The notes under the pieces: generated by a model
Databases searched by the model: none
Told to the model about the DNA's origin: nothing
What the model saw: only the letters and a program-made list of their open reading frames with translations
Made by a program: the position numbers and the translations under genes
NCBI GenBank assembly: GCA_963930655.1
Contig: OZ005613.1
Coordinates: forward strand, 15,384,501-15,448,500
From: Myrica gale
Taxonomy: Eukaryota > Streptophyta > Magnoliopsida > Fagales > Myricaceae
Length of the DNA stretch: 64,000 nt
Direction of reading: 5' to 3'
In this document: piece by piece, positions 25,331-35,749 of the stretch
Numbering within the stretch: the first letter of the stretch is position 1
How the letters are laid out: every line of letters starts with the position of its first letter

Positions 25331-25522
25331 TAGATTGTGTTTGAGTATTAAAATTTTGGGCATTGAAATTGGTGAAAAGTGAAGAGAAATTATTTAAATG
25401 AATTTTTTTATATTTTTTAGAGTGAAAAGTAATGATTTGACGAGTAAAGATGGATTATATTATAATTATTTTATTATGTTACAATTTTGAGAGATTAATT
25501 TTACAAATCAAACAAAACCTTA
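25331..25522. mobile_element. Candidate AT-rich MITE
   Basis: The left end TAGATTGTGTTTGA and the reversed right end TAAGGTTTTGTTTGA form weak inverted repeats around AT-rich DNA containing TTGGTGAAAAGTG. Similar AT-rich blocks occur at 24600-24810, 31590-31810 and 62318-62470, so this may be a dispersed family. No target-site duplication was identified. Confidence 0.35.
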
Positions 25523-26447
25523 GTTTCTCTCCCTCTCCATCTAAAGCTTTCTTTCTCTAACACGTTATTCCCCTCTCAAGTCTGTCCATCAGTTAATTAA
25601 ACATAATACTAGCTTAAAAGTATTAATATGAGGAACTGTACATTGGACAAAAATAATTAGATAACTACAAGAATAGTTAATGACAAAAATTCAAATGCAC
25701 AAAAGTAGGAGACTTTGGTTGCCATTAGGGAGGAACAAAAACAAATTCTTTGCACTTTTTCATTTTGGAGGGGTTGATGAAATTTTTTAATAAATAGTTT
25801 TTTTTTTGTTGAAACTCATGATGGTATATTAAAAAAACACACGAACAAAAATACAATTTAGGAAAACAAAGAACAAAATCAAAAGGGGCGTTACAAGCTA
25901 CAGTGGAGGGACCAACATTAAAGTGACTTTAAAAGAGGACACAAGGTCCTTAGGGATGGCGGACTCAAAGTCCGAAGCGAGAGGACCCGAGAGTCCTAGG
26001 GAACACGGAAAAACCGTGAAAGAACTGTCGCTGAAGGACCGACAACAATGTTGCCGAACCGGCTCCAGTAGAGCGCTAAACTTGCAATCCTAGTTGCAAT
26101 CGCAAACAGTAAAAGTATATGAGAGCAATAGTTCAAGGGTATTAATAACCCGACTCTAACTCTTTTAGCTACAAGCTATGCGTTGCATTTAGAGCCATTT
26201 CCTCCCCATCTGTTTCCCCGAAAATTCCCCTTCTCCCGCTTTCCTTCCCTTCCCTTCCCCGATTCCCCCCCTTCCAAAATTTCTAAAATTCCATTTCAAA
26301 TTTGAACCTCTCTTTTCAGTCTTCGCAAAGACATTTAACCTCTTCACAAAAATCCATATGTTTTATTTTATATATACGTCTCCTCTGGCAATGAGCCCCC
26401 AAACTCAACCTCTCTCTCTCTCTCAATTCGATCTATAGAATCTCGGG

Positions 26448-27110
26448 AAGACTTAGATGACTCGCGATGGATTCCAAATGTGCAGCTATCTTGACGAATT
26501 GACCAAGTAGTACTTAATAGAGAATTTGCTCAAGGAATTGTTCAAAGAGTTCCTCTACCGCGCTTTTACTGTTTGAGAGGCCATGTTATCTAGGGGGTGT
26601 TTGTTTGTAGAAATTTCGGGGAATATTCCCGAAATTTTGGGAATCTTTACTTTATTGAGATTTATTGGGGTTTGTGAAAAGTAGTGTGTGTGTGTAAAAG
26701 TTAAAAATTTTGGAGTGTGTTTGTTTTGTTGGAAATTTCGAACCCCGATTAATTAGGGAAACAAACGCCCCCCTAGTGCTGGGTTCGCTAAGGGTTCCAA
26801 CTTCCTTTTTCTTGAATCAGATTCATAATCTTTCTTGGGTGCGTCAACATCTTTTGTTGCAAAGATTTTTACGGACAAACTTCTCCAGTTTCTTTAGAGT
26901 TTTCTGCATTGTTTCAGGCATCCAGCCTTCGGAGCCTTGAGTTCCTCTTCACTTTTTGTGTTCTCAAGATGCATTGTCAGTACATGCATTTATCAGTTTG
27001 TCGATTGGAACGATGTAATCTTGCAGATCTGCATATGTTCGATATATGTACATATCAAATCATGAAAGAACCGATAAAAGAACACCAAAAAAGAAAAGAA
27101 CAAAGAACAA
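26448..27110 (-). pseudogene. Pseudogene of the unknown repeated family (copy F)
   Basis: On the minus strand, 27105-26907 matches the 5' leader and first exon of the intact copy at 38082-39305 (CTGCAAGATTACATCGTT, then a segment like AGTGAAGAGGAACTC). After about 300 bp of unrelated sequence, 26585-26455 matches the 3' half (GTAGAGGAACTCTTTGA and then the region equivalent to LDQFVMVAAQLESIASH). Stops and frameshifts occur throughout. The start codon region is degraded. Confidence 0.75.
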
Positions 27111-27517
27111 AGAAAAACAAGGAAGTCGGAAGCTTTTGGGAACCCAACACTCGACAACATGGCTGTAGAGGAACTCTTTGAACAATCACCATTGAAACCA
27201 TCGAATGTTAACAAGAGAAAGTGGGTCTAAGTTAAATCAACTGAAAGTTGTCTGAGTCTGAATCTTGTAAGGTTTTAGTTATCAGTTAATTTTTGGTAAC
27301 CATTAGCTTGAAGAGAAAATCCTAAATTCTTACTTATCTGTTATGTGATTGATATTTATTTTATTATTTTGTTGTTTATTTTATTAATTGATTATTCATA
27401 TCTAAACTCATCAATTAATTTTAAGATTTATTCTAGAATTGTTGTTGATTTTTAAATAGAGGAAAACACCTATTCACCTGTTGGAGGTGTCGGTCTAAAT
27501 AAGATTTTTGTTCTACT

Positions 27518-27612
27518 TGGTCAATTCGTCAAGGTAGCTGCACATTTGGAATCCATGGCCAGTCATCCAAGTCTTTCGGAGTTGCAGATGCCAAGGAAAG
27601 ACGCAGTCATTG
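27518..27612 (+). pseudogene. Fragment of the unknown repeated family (copy G)
   Basis: A plus-strand piece equivalent to the segment LDQF(V)MVAAQLESIASHPS through ELQMPRKEAV of the intact copy, out of frame in places. It is oriented opposite to copy F, 0.9 kb away, and sits just upstream of a solo LTR. Confidence 0.7.
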
Positions 27613-27681
27613 CATTACGAGAGCTAAATAATTTATTTATTTATTCTCTTATTTTCCAAGTTATTTTTTCTCCGTGAAACT

Positions 27682-28044
27682 CGTTGGTGTCTACACCCAT
27701 AAGAGATAGACTTAGAATAAAAGTAGACTTATTGTGAAAGTCTACTTGCTCCCTACTTCTAGTTTATCTAGGATTCTCTTAGGGTTTTCTCTTTATATTC
27801 TTCCCTATAAATAAGAGGCTTATGTTATAGGAGAAGAGGTACATGAGCACATGAGATCGTGTGCATTGGGCAGAGAGAGAGGAAGGGAAAGAGGGTGGTG
27901 TGACTATTGTATTGGGGCGGGCAGAGTAATTTTCTTAGGCTTTCTTAATAAAATTGCTCTGGGGTGGACGTAGGCCGGATTGGGGCCGAACTACGTAAAT
28001 CTGGTGTTCCTTTTCTTTGAATTTTCGTGACGCTTTTCCCAACA
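27682..28044 (+). mobile_element. Solo LTR of a Copia-type retrotransposon with 5-bp target-site duplication
   Basis: AAACT flanks both ends (27677-27681 and 28045-28049). The element starts CGTTGG (expected TGTTGG, one base changed) and ends CCAACA. Inside are CCCTATAAATAAGAGG, AATAAAATTGCTCT and GTGGACGTAGGCCGGATT, the last typical of the U5 region of plant Copia LTRs. No internal domain or second LTR is present, so the full element was probably lost by LTR-LTR recombination. Confidence 0.85.
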
Positions 28045-28309
28045 AAACTTTCAATCAAATATTACCAAGAGGTGATGATTTCATTCATTCTCAATTGACA
28101 CCAAGATCTTAGACTTTCTGGTGGTGGACGGGCAACATAGTCGGACTCAGTGGCCACCTATCTTATTTTAATGATCGGTCATCTATTGCAGAAGGATGAC
28201 CTCGGCAAACTCCCGCTTTGGGTGAAATTGCATGGAATACCCCTAAATAATCTTCATCAAGGGGAAACCTTGGTTATTACTAGAGAGAATAGAAACATAA
28301 ATAATAGCA

Positions 28310-28715
28310 GTACAGGGATTATTTCCCTGCAAGTTCTCAAGAGTAGCCCACTTTGCAAGTTCATGGGCAAAATGCATTGGCATTACGCTTTACATGATTA
28401 AACGACCGAAAAGATTGATTACAACTCATCCTATGGATATCTGCAATAATAGGACGAATCTGCCATTCAATTTGGCTCTCCTTTACACTAAGAGCATCAA
28501 TCATCAGCTTAGAATCCCCTTCAAAAATAATTCTATCACTGTAAAAAAGATGTCTCTCATGAACAGCAAACAAGACTGCCTTTACCTAGCCGACAATGAG
28601 GCCACAGGGAGTTAGCTCTTTATCCAGGCAAAGAGTAACTGTCCTTCCGCGTTCCTACAGACCGCGGCCACAAATGCACAAGACTTTCTTATTGTCGTAT
28701 CAAAATTAATCTTTC
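28310..28715 (-). pseudogene. Second broken RNase H-like (RVT_3) domain
   Basis: The minus strand reads INFDTTIRKSCAFVAAV, then CRNAEGQLLFAW, a stop and a frameshift, then VKAVLFAVHERHLF and IIFEGDSKLMIDAL, followed by SFNHVKRNANAFAH and ELAKWA. These are the ordered motifs of the plant RVT_3 RNase H module (NFD, RNxxG, EGDS, HVxRxANxxAH). It is not closely similar to the one at 21480-21980. Confidence 0.8.
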
Positions 28716-28735
28716 GACAATACGTCGAGAGAGGA

Positions 28736-28880
28736 TGTTGGAAGTCCCACATTGCTAGAAAAATTAGTCCATGTGCTCTTTATAAGATTGCGACATCCCT
28801 CATTTCTCAAGGCGTCTTTTAGAGTTGAGTTAGACCCACCTTTCACATATTGTTGTAAATTCTAATAGAGGACTCCAACT
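28736..28880 (+). mobile_element. TRIM-like LTR fragment (candidate)
   Basis: Begins TGTTGGAAGTCCCACATTG, a start I recognise from small plant LTR elements, contains CTTTATAAG, and reaches CCAACT near 28880. No target-site duplication or second LTR is visible. Confidence 0.3.
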
Positions 28881-28984
28881 AATCGGCATTGACTAATGAC
28901 TTTAGTACTTCCTTCCAGGCCATAGAATGCTAAAAAAACAGAGCCCGGATTTTAGTAACCAGAAAGGATCCAGTTGACAGTGTA

Positions 28985-29022
28985 TGCTATTGTGGAAGAA
29001 CTTATGCGTGGGTGTAAAGAAG
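28985..29022 (+). pseudogene. Short fragment of the unknown repeated family (copy I)
   Basis: GAAGAACTTATGCGTGGGTG and then TAAAGAAGGGT match the segment encoding EELMHECKEG in the intact copy (38,569 onward). It is directly followed by the GGCCC-rich repeat, an arrangement also seen near 43,400-43,920. Confidence 0.65.
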
Positions 29023-29034
29023 GGTCTTGGGCCT

Positions 29035-29247
29035 ACCGCATCTGAAGATCCGGGTTGTTTACAAAGGCTTTGGACCCATTTCAGCGGTGTGTAACATTTT
29101 TGTTCGTAAAGCCAAGAGCCCATTGTGCTGATTTGTGAGGCCTTGGCCCTACAAACCGAAATTACCTCACTACCTTAAAAACTAGTGACATGGGCTGAAG
29201 CCCATATCTCGTTTTAGGGTTTTGGGCCTGTTACTCTTGATATCGGC
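29035..29247 (+). repeat. GGCCC-rich dispersed repeat, copy 1
   Basis: About 210 bp shared with 43740-43923 (same orientation) and 59335-59545 (opposite orientation). Landmarks in order are GAAGATCCGGGTTGT, GACCCATTTCAG, GGCCTTGGCCCTACAAACCG, AAAACTAGTGACATGGGC and GGGTTTTGGGCC. All three copies lie next to pieces of the unknown repeated gene family, so they appear to belong to one duplicated unit. Confidence 0.8.
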
Positions 29248-29604
29248 CCTTGGGGCTCCTTTTTATTATATTCTAGTTAGTTTCCCAGAAAACAAATTAC
29301 AAAAATCAGAAATACGGACCTTCTCGCTCTGTCGACAGACGATGTGTTTCTTCAAGAGAACTGCAGAGAACTGTCAAACAAAAAAACCTATCCAAGGCTC
29401 GCTCTCAGGACTGACGACTAAACAATCGACGTAGCTAACCATTTAAACTTTTTACCCGGAGCATTTTCTCCCGCTCTCAAGTCGCAGCTTTGTTTTTTTT
29501 TTTCTCGTTTCTTTCTTTTTCTTTGTGTTCTTTTATCTGTTCATTCATGATTTGTTATGTACATATATTATATCAATATATGGAGAGATTTGTAGGTGTC
29601 ATCA

Positions 29605-30195
29605 ATGGCTGACAAAGGCCAGAACGACGATCTTCATCGTCTAATTGCCAAGGAATGTGCAAAGCGGCAGGATTACATCGTTTCGCTGGACAAACAGATC
29701 ATACGTGAACTAACAATGCATCTTGAGATCACAAAAAGTGGAGAGTAACTTGCGGCTCTGAAGGCTGGGCTTTGAACACTCCAGAAAATTCAAGACGAAG
29801 TCAAGATGCTGATCCTAGAGGGCTTGAAGGAACTCTTGGCAAAAGAAGACGGAGTGAAAGATGGCCTGAATGAGTGGCAAATGAAGTTCAGATTTTCTGA
29901 GGATCCCGATGAGCCGGAATCGTGCAGAAAAGATGAATCGGACTAGTGTGCCTCACCTTCTTCCTCCTTCAATTCATCCACTTTCAGTCCTTGAAGGAAT
30001 TGAGGAAGGAAACAAAGCATTCAAGGAGGAAAAGATGATGCACACAAGTCCGGATTGTCCAGACAATATTCTGCAAGACTTAAGCTGGAAGTGTATGCCA
30101 ATATTGAGGCTTCTGAACAAGAAATAGAATTATGGAAGAACCGATGCGTGAGTGTAAAGAAGGGTTCAAGAAAGATTCTGACTCTGTGAAGAACT
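29605..30195 (+). pseudogene. Pseudogene of the unknown repeated family (copy B)
   Basis: Starts ATGGCTGACAAAGGCCAGAA in register with the intact copy and keeps the leader and promoter side upstream (29,300-29,604). In-frame stops appear early, at GGAGAGTAA near 29,747 and again about 30 bases later. At 29943 the match is interrupted by a short unrelated stretch. It then resumes at about 30,040 with the region equivalent to SGLSQQSARLKLEVYANIEASE and continues to KEGFKKDSDS, where it stops at about 30,190. The C-terminal half is missing. Confidence 0.8.
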
Positions 30196-30889
30196 GATGA
30201 TACTGCATTTCCTTATGTACGAGACTGACTTTTTTTTTTCGGATTGCTGTTTCAAGGCGTTTGTGAATTTAAATTTTTTTCCCATGTTCTGCTTGCAGTT
30301 ATCCACTTTTGTGTTGATCAGAATGCAAATTACGTTATTATATATATATATATTGTTTGAATGTTGTTTCTAATTTTATTATCCCGCCCCACAAGAAAAT
30401 ATATATCCCTGCTTTCCGCATGCCATGCTGCTTATATGTGTACTCACCACGTTCGAAGTCCCTTCCTGAAAATTAATCTCATTTTGATCTAGGTATAAAG
30501 TTGAATTTAAATTATGGGTGTTTTGAATTCTATTCTATCAGATAATAGTTTTCAATATTTAAATTTTAAATAGATTTTTATGTCTTAAAAAAATAACTGC
30601 AACCAAATTCTGATCAGGTCCCTAACCTAACCTATAAAATAAAAGTATGTGTATGTCGAACTAAATTCTGCTTTCTCTGTGTATATTAAATTTTCCAACA
30701 TCTCTCTCAAGAGCAAGAAAACTCTGAGGCTCTCCAATAATCAAGGTGTACCGTCTGAAACTTTCTCCCACTCTCAAGTCTCAGCTTTGTTTTTTCTCGG
30801 TTCTTTCTTTTTCTCTTGGTGTTTCTTTTATCGGTTCTTTTATGATGTATTATGAATAATATCTATGCACAGATTTGTAGGTGTCATCA

Positions 30890-31140
30890 ATGGCTGACAA
30901 AGGCGAGTACGACGATCTTCAACGTGTAATCGCCACAAGGAATGTGCAAAGCTGCAGGATTGCATTCCTTCACTGGACAAACAGATAAGTAAACTCACGA
31001 TGCATCTTGAGAGCACAAAAAGTGAAGACGAACTTGCGGCCATGAAGGCTGCGCTTGAAACACTGCAGAAAAGTCGAGACGAAGTGGAGAAGCTGATCCT
31101 TGAGGGCTTGAAGTAACTCTTTGCAAACGAAGACGGTATC
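30890..31140 (+). pseudogene. Pseudogene of the unknown repeated family (copy C)
   Basis: Begins ATGGCTGACAAAGGCGAGTA. A two-base insertion near 30,938 (CGCCACAAGGAATG) shifts the frame, and GGCTTGAAGTAA near 31,115 adds a stop. Homology ends about 31,140. The promoter and leader region upstream (30,295-30,889) also matches the intact copy, including a GATTTGTAGGTGTCATCA junction just before the start codon. Confidence 0.8.
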
Positions 31141-31239
31141 CAATTTTCTATCGTACGTAGATGCCAATCGTCAAATGAAAAGAACCACGTATTTTTCCCT
31201 GTATTAATGGGCAAACCGCAAAAGCTGTCCTTCATAATC

Positions 31240-33600
31240 GAATCATGACTACGGCGTAATTAAAATTCAATTCTCTTCGCTTCTATAGGGAGGTGTTTTG
31301 TCTCATCTTTTGACTCTATTATAAAAAATAGAAATTTTTTATTGCAAATGTTTGTTTTTGGATTGAATGAGGATTTGTGGGTAAATTGCCAATTCCACTA
31401 GCAATTTTGACCTGAGGGCCAATCTGAAAGTATAGATACATTCTATTTTTCTTCCCATCCTAGTAATTTCAATTGATGCTACGTACCTTTGTCCATATCA
31501 CTTAAGAAGCACTACCCAAAAAAAGTGCAAATGACTAATTAGTGCATAATCAAGTTCGAATTATGAGTATTTATATAGATCGGAGTTTTATAAATTTTAA
31601 AAAAAAAATTGGTGAAAAGTTTTAAAGATGTTTAATTTTTATTGGAGTTTTTTTAAAAGAGATGATTTGTTGTAATTTTTAATAAAAAAGTATTAGAGTT
31701 TTATAAAAAAAAGTATGGAGAGAGAAGATTTGTTAGTCTTTTTGAAAGATATTAGAATTTGTGTGAAAAGTTGTTAGAGCTTGTGTAAAAAGTATTGATA
31801 TTTGTGTAGGATTTTTTGAGATTTTGATGTTCATTTTATGAATTTTATTGCATTCATTATATTAATTCTATAATACTTTGTCTTGGCCCAATTGAGGATG
31901 AAGCTTCTAGTAATTCTAAAAATCTATAGAGCAGGTAAGATAAACCACTTTATAGAAAGTTATATGAAAATATCTAGAATTAAGTGCTACAAAATATCTA
32001 GAATTTAGATAGTACCATAGACATATCTAGATACTTTAGTTGAAATGTGTGATTAGAAGTGAATTTATAAGCATATATAAAGGGATAAAGCCCCACCATT
32101 TTCTACAAGCCAAAAAAAGTTTGTATTCTAACACTCATGTAAGCGGATTTTCGTATATTGTTGTTAGTAAAATATTATTTTTATTGGATTTTGAATTTTG
32201 ATTTATTTCAAAAAGTTGTTCGTTTTAGGGTCGGTTTGTTTCCCTGTAAAACACTTTTTCTGTAAAGCAGTTTCTAATGCATTATGCAGTAAAGTATTTT
32301 AATTTTCAGTGTTTAGTTGTTACATCAAATATATTTTTTGAAAGTATTTTTCAATTTTTTTTGACGTATGTTATATTTTTCGTAATTTTATACGATTAAT
32401 AAACTTAATTTTTAACATCAATTTGAAATAAAATAAAATAAAGTTTTCGAGAGAGTAAGAAATGGGTCAGGTTCTTTTGAATGATTTTGTTTTGGGTTAG
32501 AGACGCGAACACGAGCTTGATTTTTCTCGGGTTCATGTTTCAAAACCTGACCCCGACCCTGAAAAAACTAAAATTGTCAGGGTCGAGTTCCTTGGAATGC
32601 TTTAGTTTCGGGTTAAAGATCTAACCCCGAAAAAACTAAAATCGTCAGGATCATGTTCTTTTGAATGATTTAGTTTCAGATTAGATATCCGAACACAAAC
32701 TTGATTTTTCTCGGGTTCATGTTTCAAAACTTGACCCTGATCACAATATAGCCCAACCAGTTTGGGTTGAACCGGGTCAGTTTCGAGGTAGGAGGTAAAT
32801 AAAGCTATATTTTATGGTTGATTGAATTGAGTTTCGGTTGACCGTATTTTACTAGGCTCCCCAAATAGTGGAAAATATGAAAAATAATTTATAGAAAGTA
32901 AAATACTGCAAAACAAACATAACCTAAAATTGTTTAAAGTTTGAAATATTAATTTTGTTTGAAAATATTATCATTTAAAAGTGTTTAAATTTTAAAGAAG
33001 ATATGCTTTATTTTAGATTTTAAACTTTTGAATTTCAATACTGCTAGAATGTGTTTGAATTTTTTAAATGGATAGCAACTCAATGTTTGACAAGTCTTTT
33101 TAGATCTATAATTATTTTTTTAATAGGGTTGCGATCTAATCTTTCCTAAATTCTTTGTTCTTTAATCTAATATAAACTTCAAGTGTTTTGAACCGCGATA
33201 TTCATCCTTATATGATTTTTCAGCTCAGAAAATTGAAGTTACTGCGAGTGAGATTCCCCTCCTTCAATGCGGCACTTAGAGTAACTTGGATACATTTTAA
33301 ATTTTCTAATTTTTGATTAAGTTATTTGATTTTTGGATTTGCATGAGTTATTTATGGGTAGACGTTGAAGTTTGTAGAAGCATATTGATCAATGAGTTGG
33401 ATCAAGTTCTTCATTAAAGACCAGTTTAAGGTTTATATATATAGAAAGCAGAAGCAAACACATTCATTTCATAATATTCACTTAGCTTTTCTTATAGAAA
33501 CACATCAGGGCTTAAGTAATATTATATATGTTGCACGAAATGTAAGAGCGGCGCCATTGCCTTGACCCTTGAAATTAATACTATCATCAGAAGGTAATCG
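31240..33600. other. AT-rich intergenic DNA
   Basis: No gene recognised. 31590-31810 is an AT-rich repeat-like block. 32460-32780 has a loosely repeated phrase of about 110 bp containing TTTTCTCGGGTTCATGTTTC twice, probably the end of an old element. Nothing else can be named. Confidence 0.5.
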
Positions 33601-33607
33601 TTGTAGA

Positions 33608-33747
33608 TCATATGCCTAGAATTGGAAGAGGAACAATTCCTTTCGCTATATCATCCCATCCGAGATGTGGTTGAAATCCCTGAAAAATATAACAGTATCA
33701 TCCTATATTTGCGTCTGCAAACCTGACAGCTCCCGTTAGCAAACGAA
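33608..33747 (-). CDS. Candidate last two exons of an unidentified gene
   Basis: On the minus strand, 33747-33723 (after TTTTCCAG, before GTTTGC) and 33679-33608 (after TTTTTCAG) join in frame to give SFANGSCQ followed by GFQPHLGWDDIAKGIVPLP and ILGI, then TGA. The splice sites and the codon-like open frame look real, but I do not recognise the protein and no upstream exons were found. A hAT element begins at 33836, about 90 bp upstream, so this may be a gene remnant cut by that insertion. Confidence 0.3.
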
Positions 33748-33835
33748 CTGGAAAAAGAATATCATGACTATATTGCAAAATTTGAATACCACCAAGTCCT
33801 GTGGTGCATTTAAGCCCTAAAATAAAACATTAGGG

Positions 33836-34509
33836 TATGTGTGGTTAACGGTAGTGTAGGTGACGGTTTGACAAAAATCGTCACCGTCACCGGAATTGAC
33901 GGAATCACATAATTGACACCGTCACCGCACCGCTAAGGCACAATAACCGCTCTTGCCGGTGACGGTATTAACGGTAACGGTTATACGATAACCGCTTAAA
34001 CCGTATAACCGTTGTGCAAAAAAAAAATTTTTTTCCTTGAGTTTTTTCATTTTTTTCCACTGTTTTAGGCTGTTTAAATTTTCAACATAATATCATAATC
34101 AATAATCATATCAAATGGACAAATATCATAACATATTCAAATATAATATCATAATCATTAACAATCATAACAAATATAAAGTTTTCCAAAAGTATAACAT
34201 AATATCATATTCAAACATAAAAGACTAAAGTCTAATAAAAGTGTTCAACAATGTGACATAAACTAACTAACATATTCCAATAAAAGCCCAACAAAAGTAT
34301 GTCACATAATCAATATTCATCTCAAGTCTCAACTATGGGTGGTTAACGGTAGTGTAGGTGACAGTTTGGCAAAAACCGTCACCGCAATTGATGGAATCAC
34401 ATATTTGACACCGTTACCGCACCGCTAAGGCACAATAACCGCCCTTACCGGTAACGGTAGCGGTTTTAGCGGTTAAAACGGTAACCGTCGGTGCAAATGA
34501 ACACCCCTA
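33836..34509. mobile_element. Non-autonomous hAT element with exact 8-bp target-site duplication
   Basis: CATTAGGG flanks both sides (33828-33835 and 34510-34517). The 674-bp element starts TATGTGTGGTTAACGG, and its right end reversed reads TAGGGGTGTTCATTTGC. It is packed with short (A)CCG(T)/CGGT(A) motifs, typical of hAT subterminal regions. A segment of about 180 bp is present twice in direct orientation (33840 and 34337, both GTGGTTAACGGTAGTGTAGG). No transposase is encoded. Confidence 0.85.
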
Positions 34510-35129
34510 CATTAGGGATTAGAAAGGGCAATAGATTACCCAACAATTAAGGTTTGGATTAATAATATATGACTAAGAAACATGCATAGTACTTTGACTT
34601 TGAAGCCAATTAGGCCAAACTAAAATGATGAACTCCATGCTTTTCCGCTCGCATATAGTGTTGAGTTGTTCAAAACTATCATTAATTTTTTTTTAATCTA
34701 TCATTAATTGGTCTCACGTAGCTTATTAATTACTCTTCTTTTCCCAAGCTTCAAAGAGCAGTTGGATACGAGATTTACACTATTCACAAACAGCAACTAA
34801 AGTTCAAGTCCTTCCAAGTCAAACTTCATTGTCTAATGACCCTTTCCACGCGCTTACAATTTCATGAGAGAAAGTACTTCACCCAACTCCTCTTGCCGAT
34901 TCTTCAATCGAGTAAGTTGGTGCCAATCCCAACCGTCTGTTATTTTGAATTTGCGGAAAGTGGTATCTCTTCCAATGATTCTACTGGTTGCACTCGAAAT
35001 TCCTCCTGATGTTCTATGGTCATGGTTTCTTCAGTCATCTAGATATCTGACAAATAATACTTTCACGGCTGCTCTTGATCTATTTTTCCTTCTCCTATTC
35101 CTACTTTGATTGGGAACTTCATTTTCAGA

Positions 35130-35715
35130 TGGTAAGTTGACACCACAGCGCGCAACTTTTTAGTGTGGCCCTTCCAATAATGGCATTGTAAGAAGATTAT
35201 CTCCTTCAAGGATTAGGAACTTTACGAGGAGTGTTGCTTCGCACAGATGTTCTCCCACTATGAATGGTAGTTCTTTGATCACTAGAGGAAATACTTGGTG
35301 ACCATTAAATCTAGTTAATCGAGTGCTTATATTTTCAATTGCTTATCTTCCCAGCTTCATCTGATCGTACAAGTATCTAGTATTCGTCGGATGTTGTAAT
35401 TTACTATAGCATCAATGACTAGGGACTCGTCATGCGGATATTCAACTTGATCAACAACTTGTCCCTGGCAAACTGTTACTATGTCTTCTGCATCCATATA
35501 CTTCTACACTTTTCTCCATGAATTCTCTGAAGGTTTCCAAGGGTTTCTTTCCCAAAGAGAATGAAAACCTTCCATCATTCAATCCAACTACTATGGCTGT
35601 GAGGATCACCTTGTCTTCGAGATCTTTCACATTGAGCTTTTCTTGGTTGAAACATGTCACGTAATCTCGCAGGCTTTCATTTTCCTTTTGTCGGGTGGAA
35701 AGGAGATGGATTGCC
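35130..35715 (-). pseudogene. Gypsy (Ty3) gag-protease remnant
   Basis: On the minus strand, 35710-35451 encodes ESLRDYVTCFNQEKLNVKDL, then VGLNDGRFSFSLGKKP, a good retrotransposon gag match. Further on (35400-35130), a frame with PLVIKELPFIVGEHL and MPLLEG, followed by GVNLPSENEVPNQS, corresponds to the aspartic-protease region and its downstream segment, with stops. LTRs and pol are not seen. The remnant ends against the CACTA remnant that follows. Confidence 0.75.
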
Positions 35716-35749
35716 GGTGTCTTCTACGTTTTGCTCGCTATGAAGTGGC

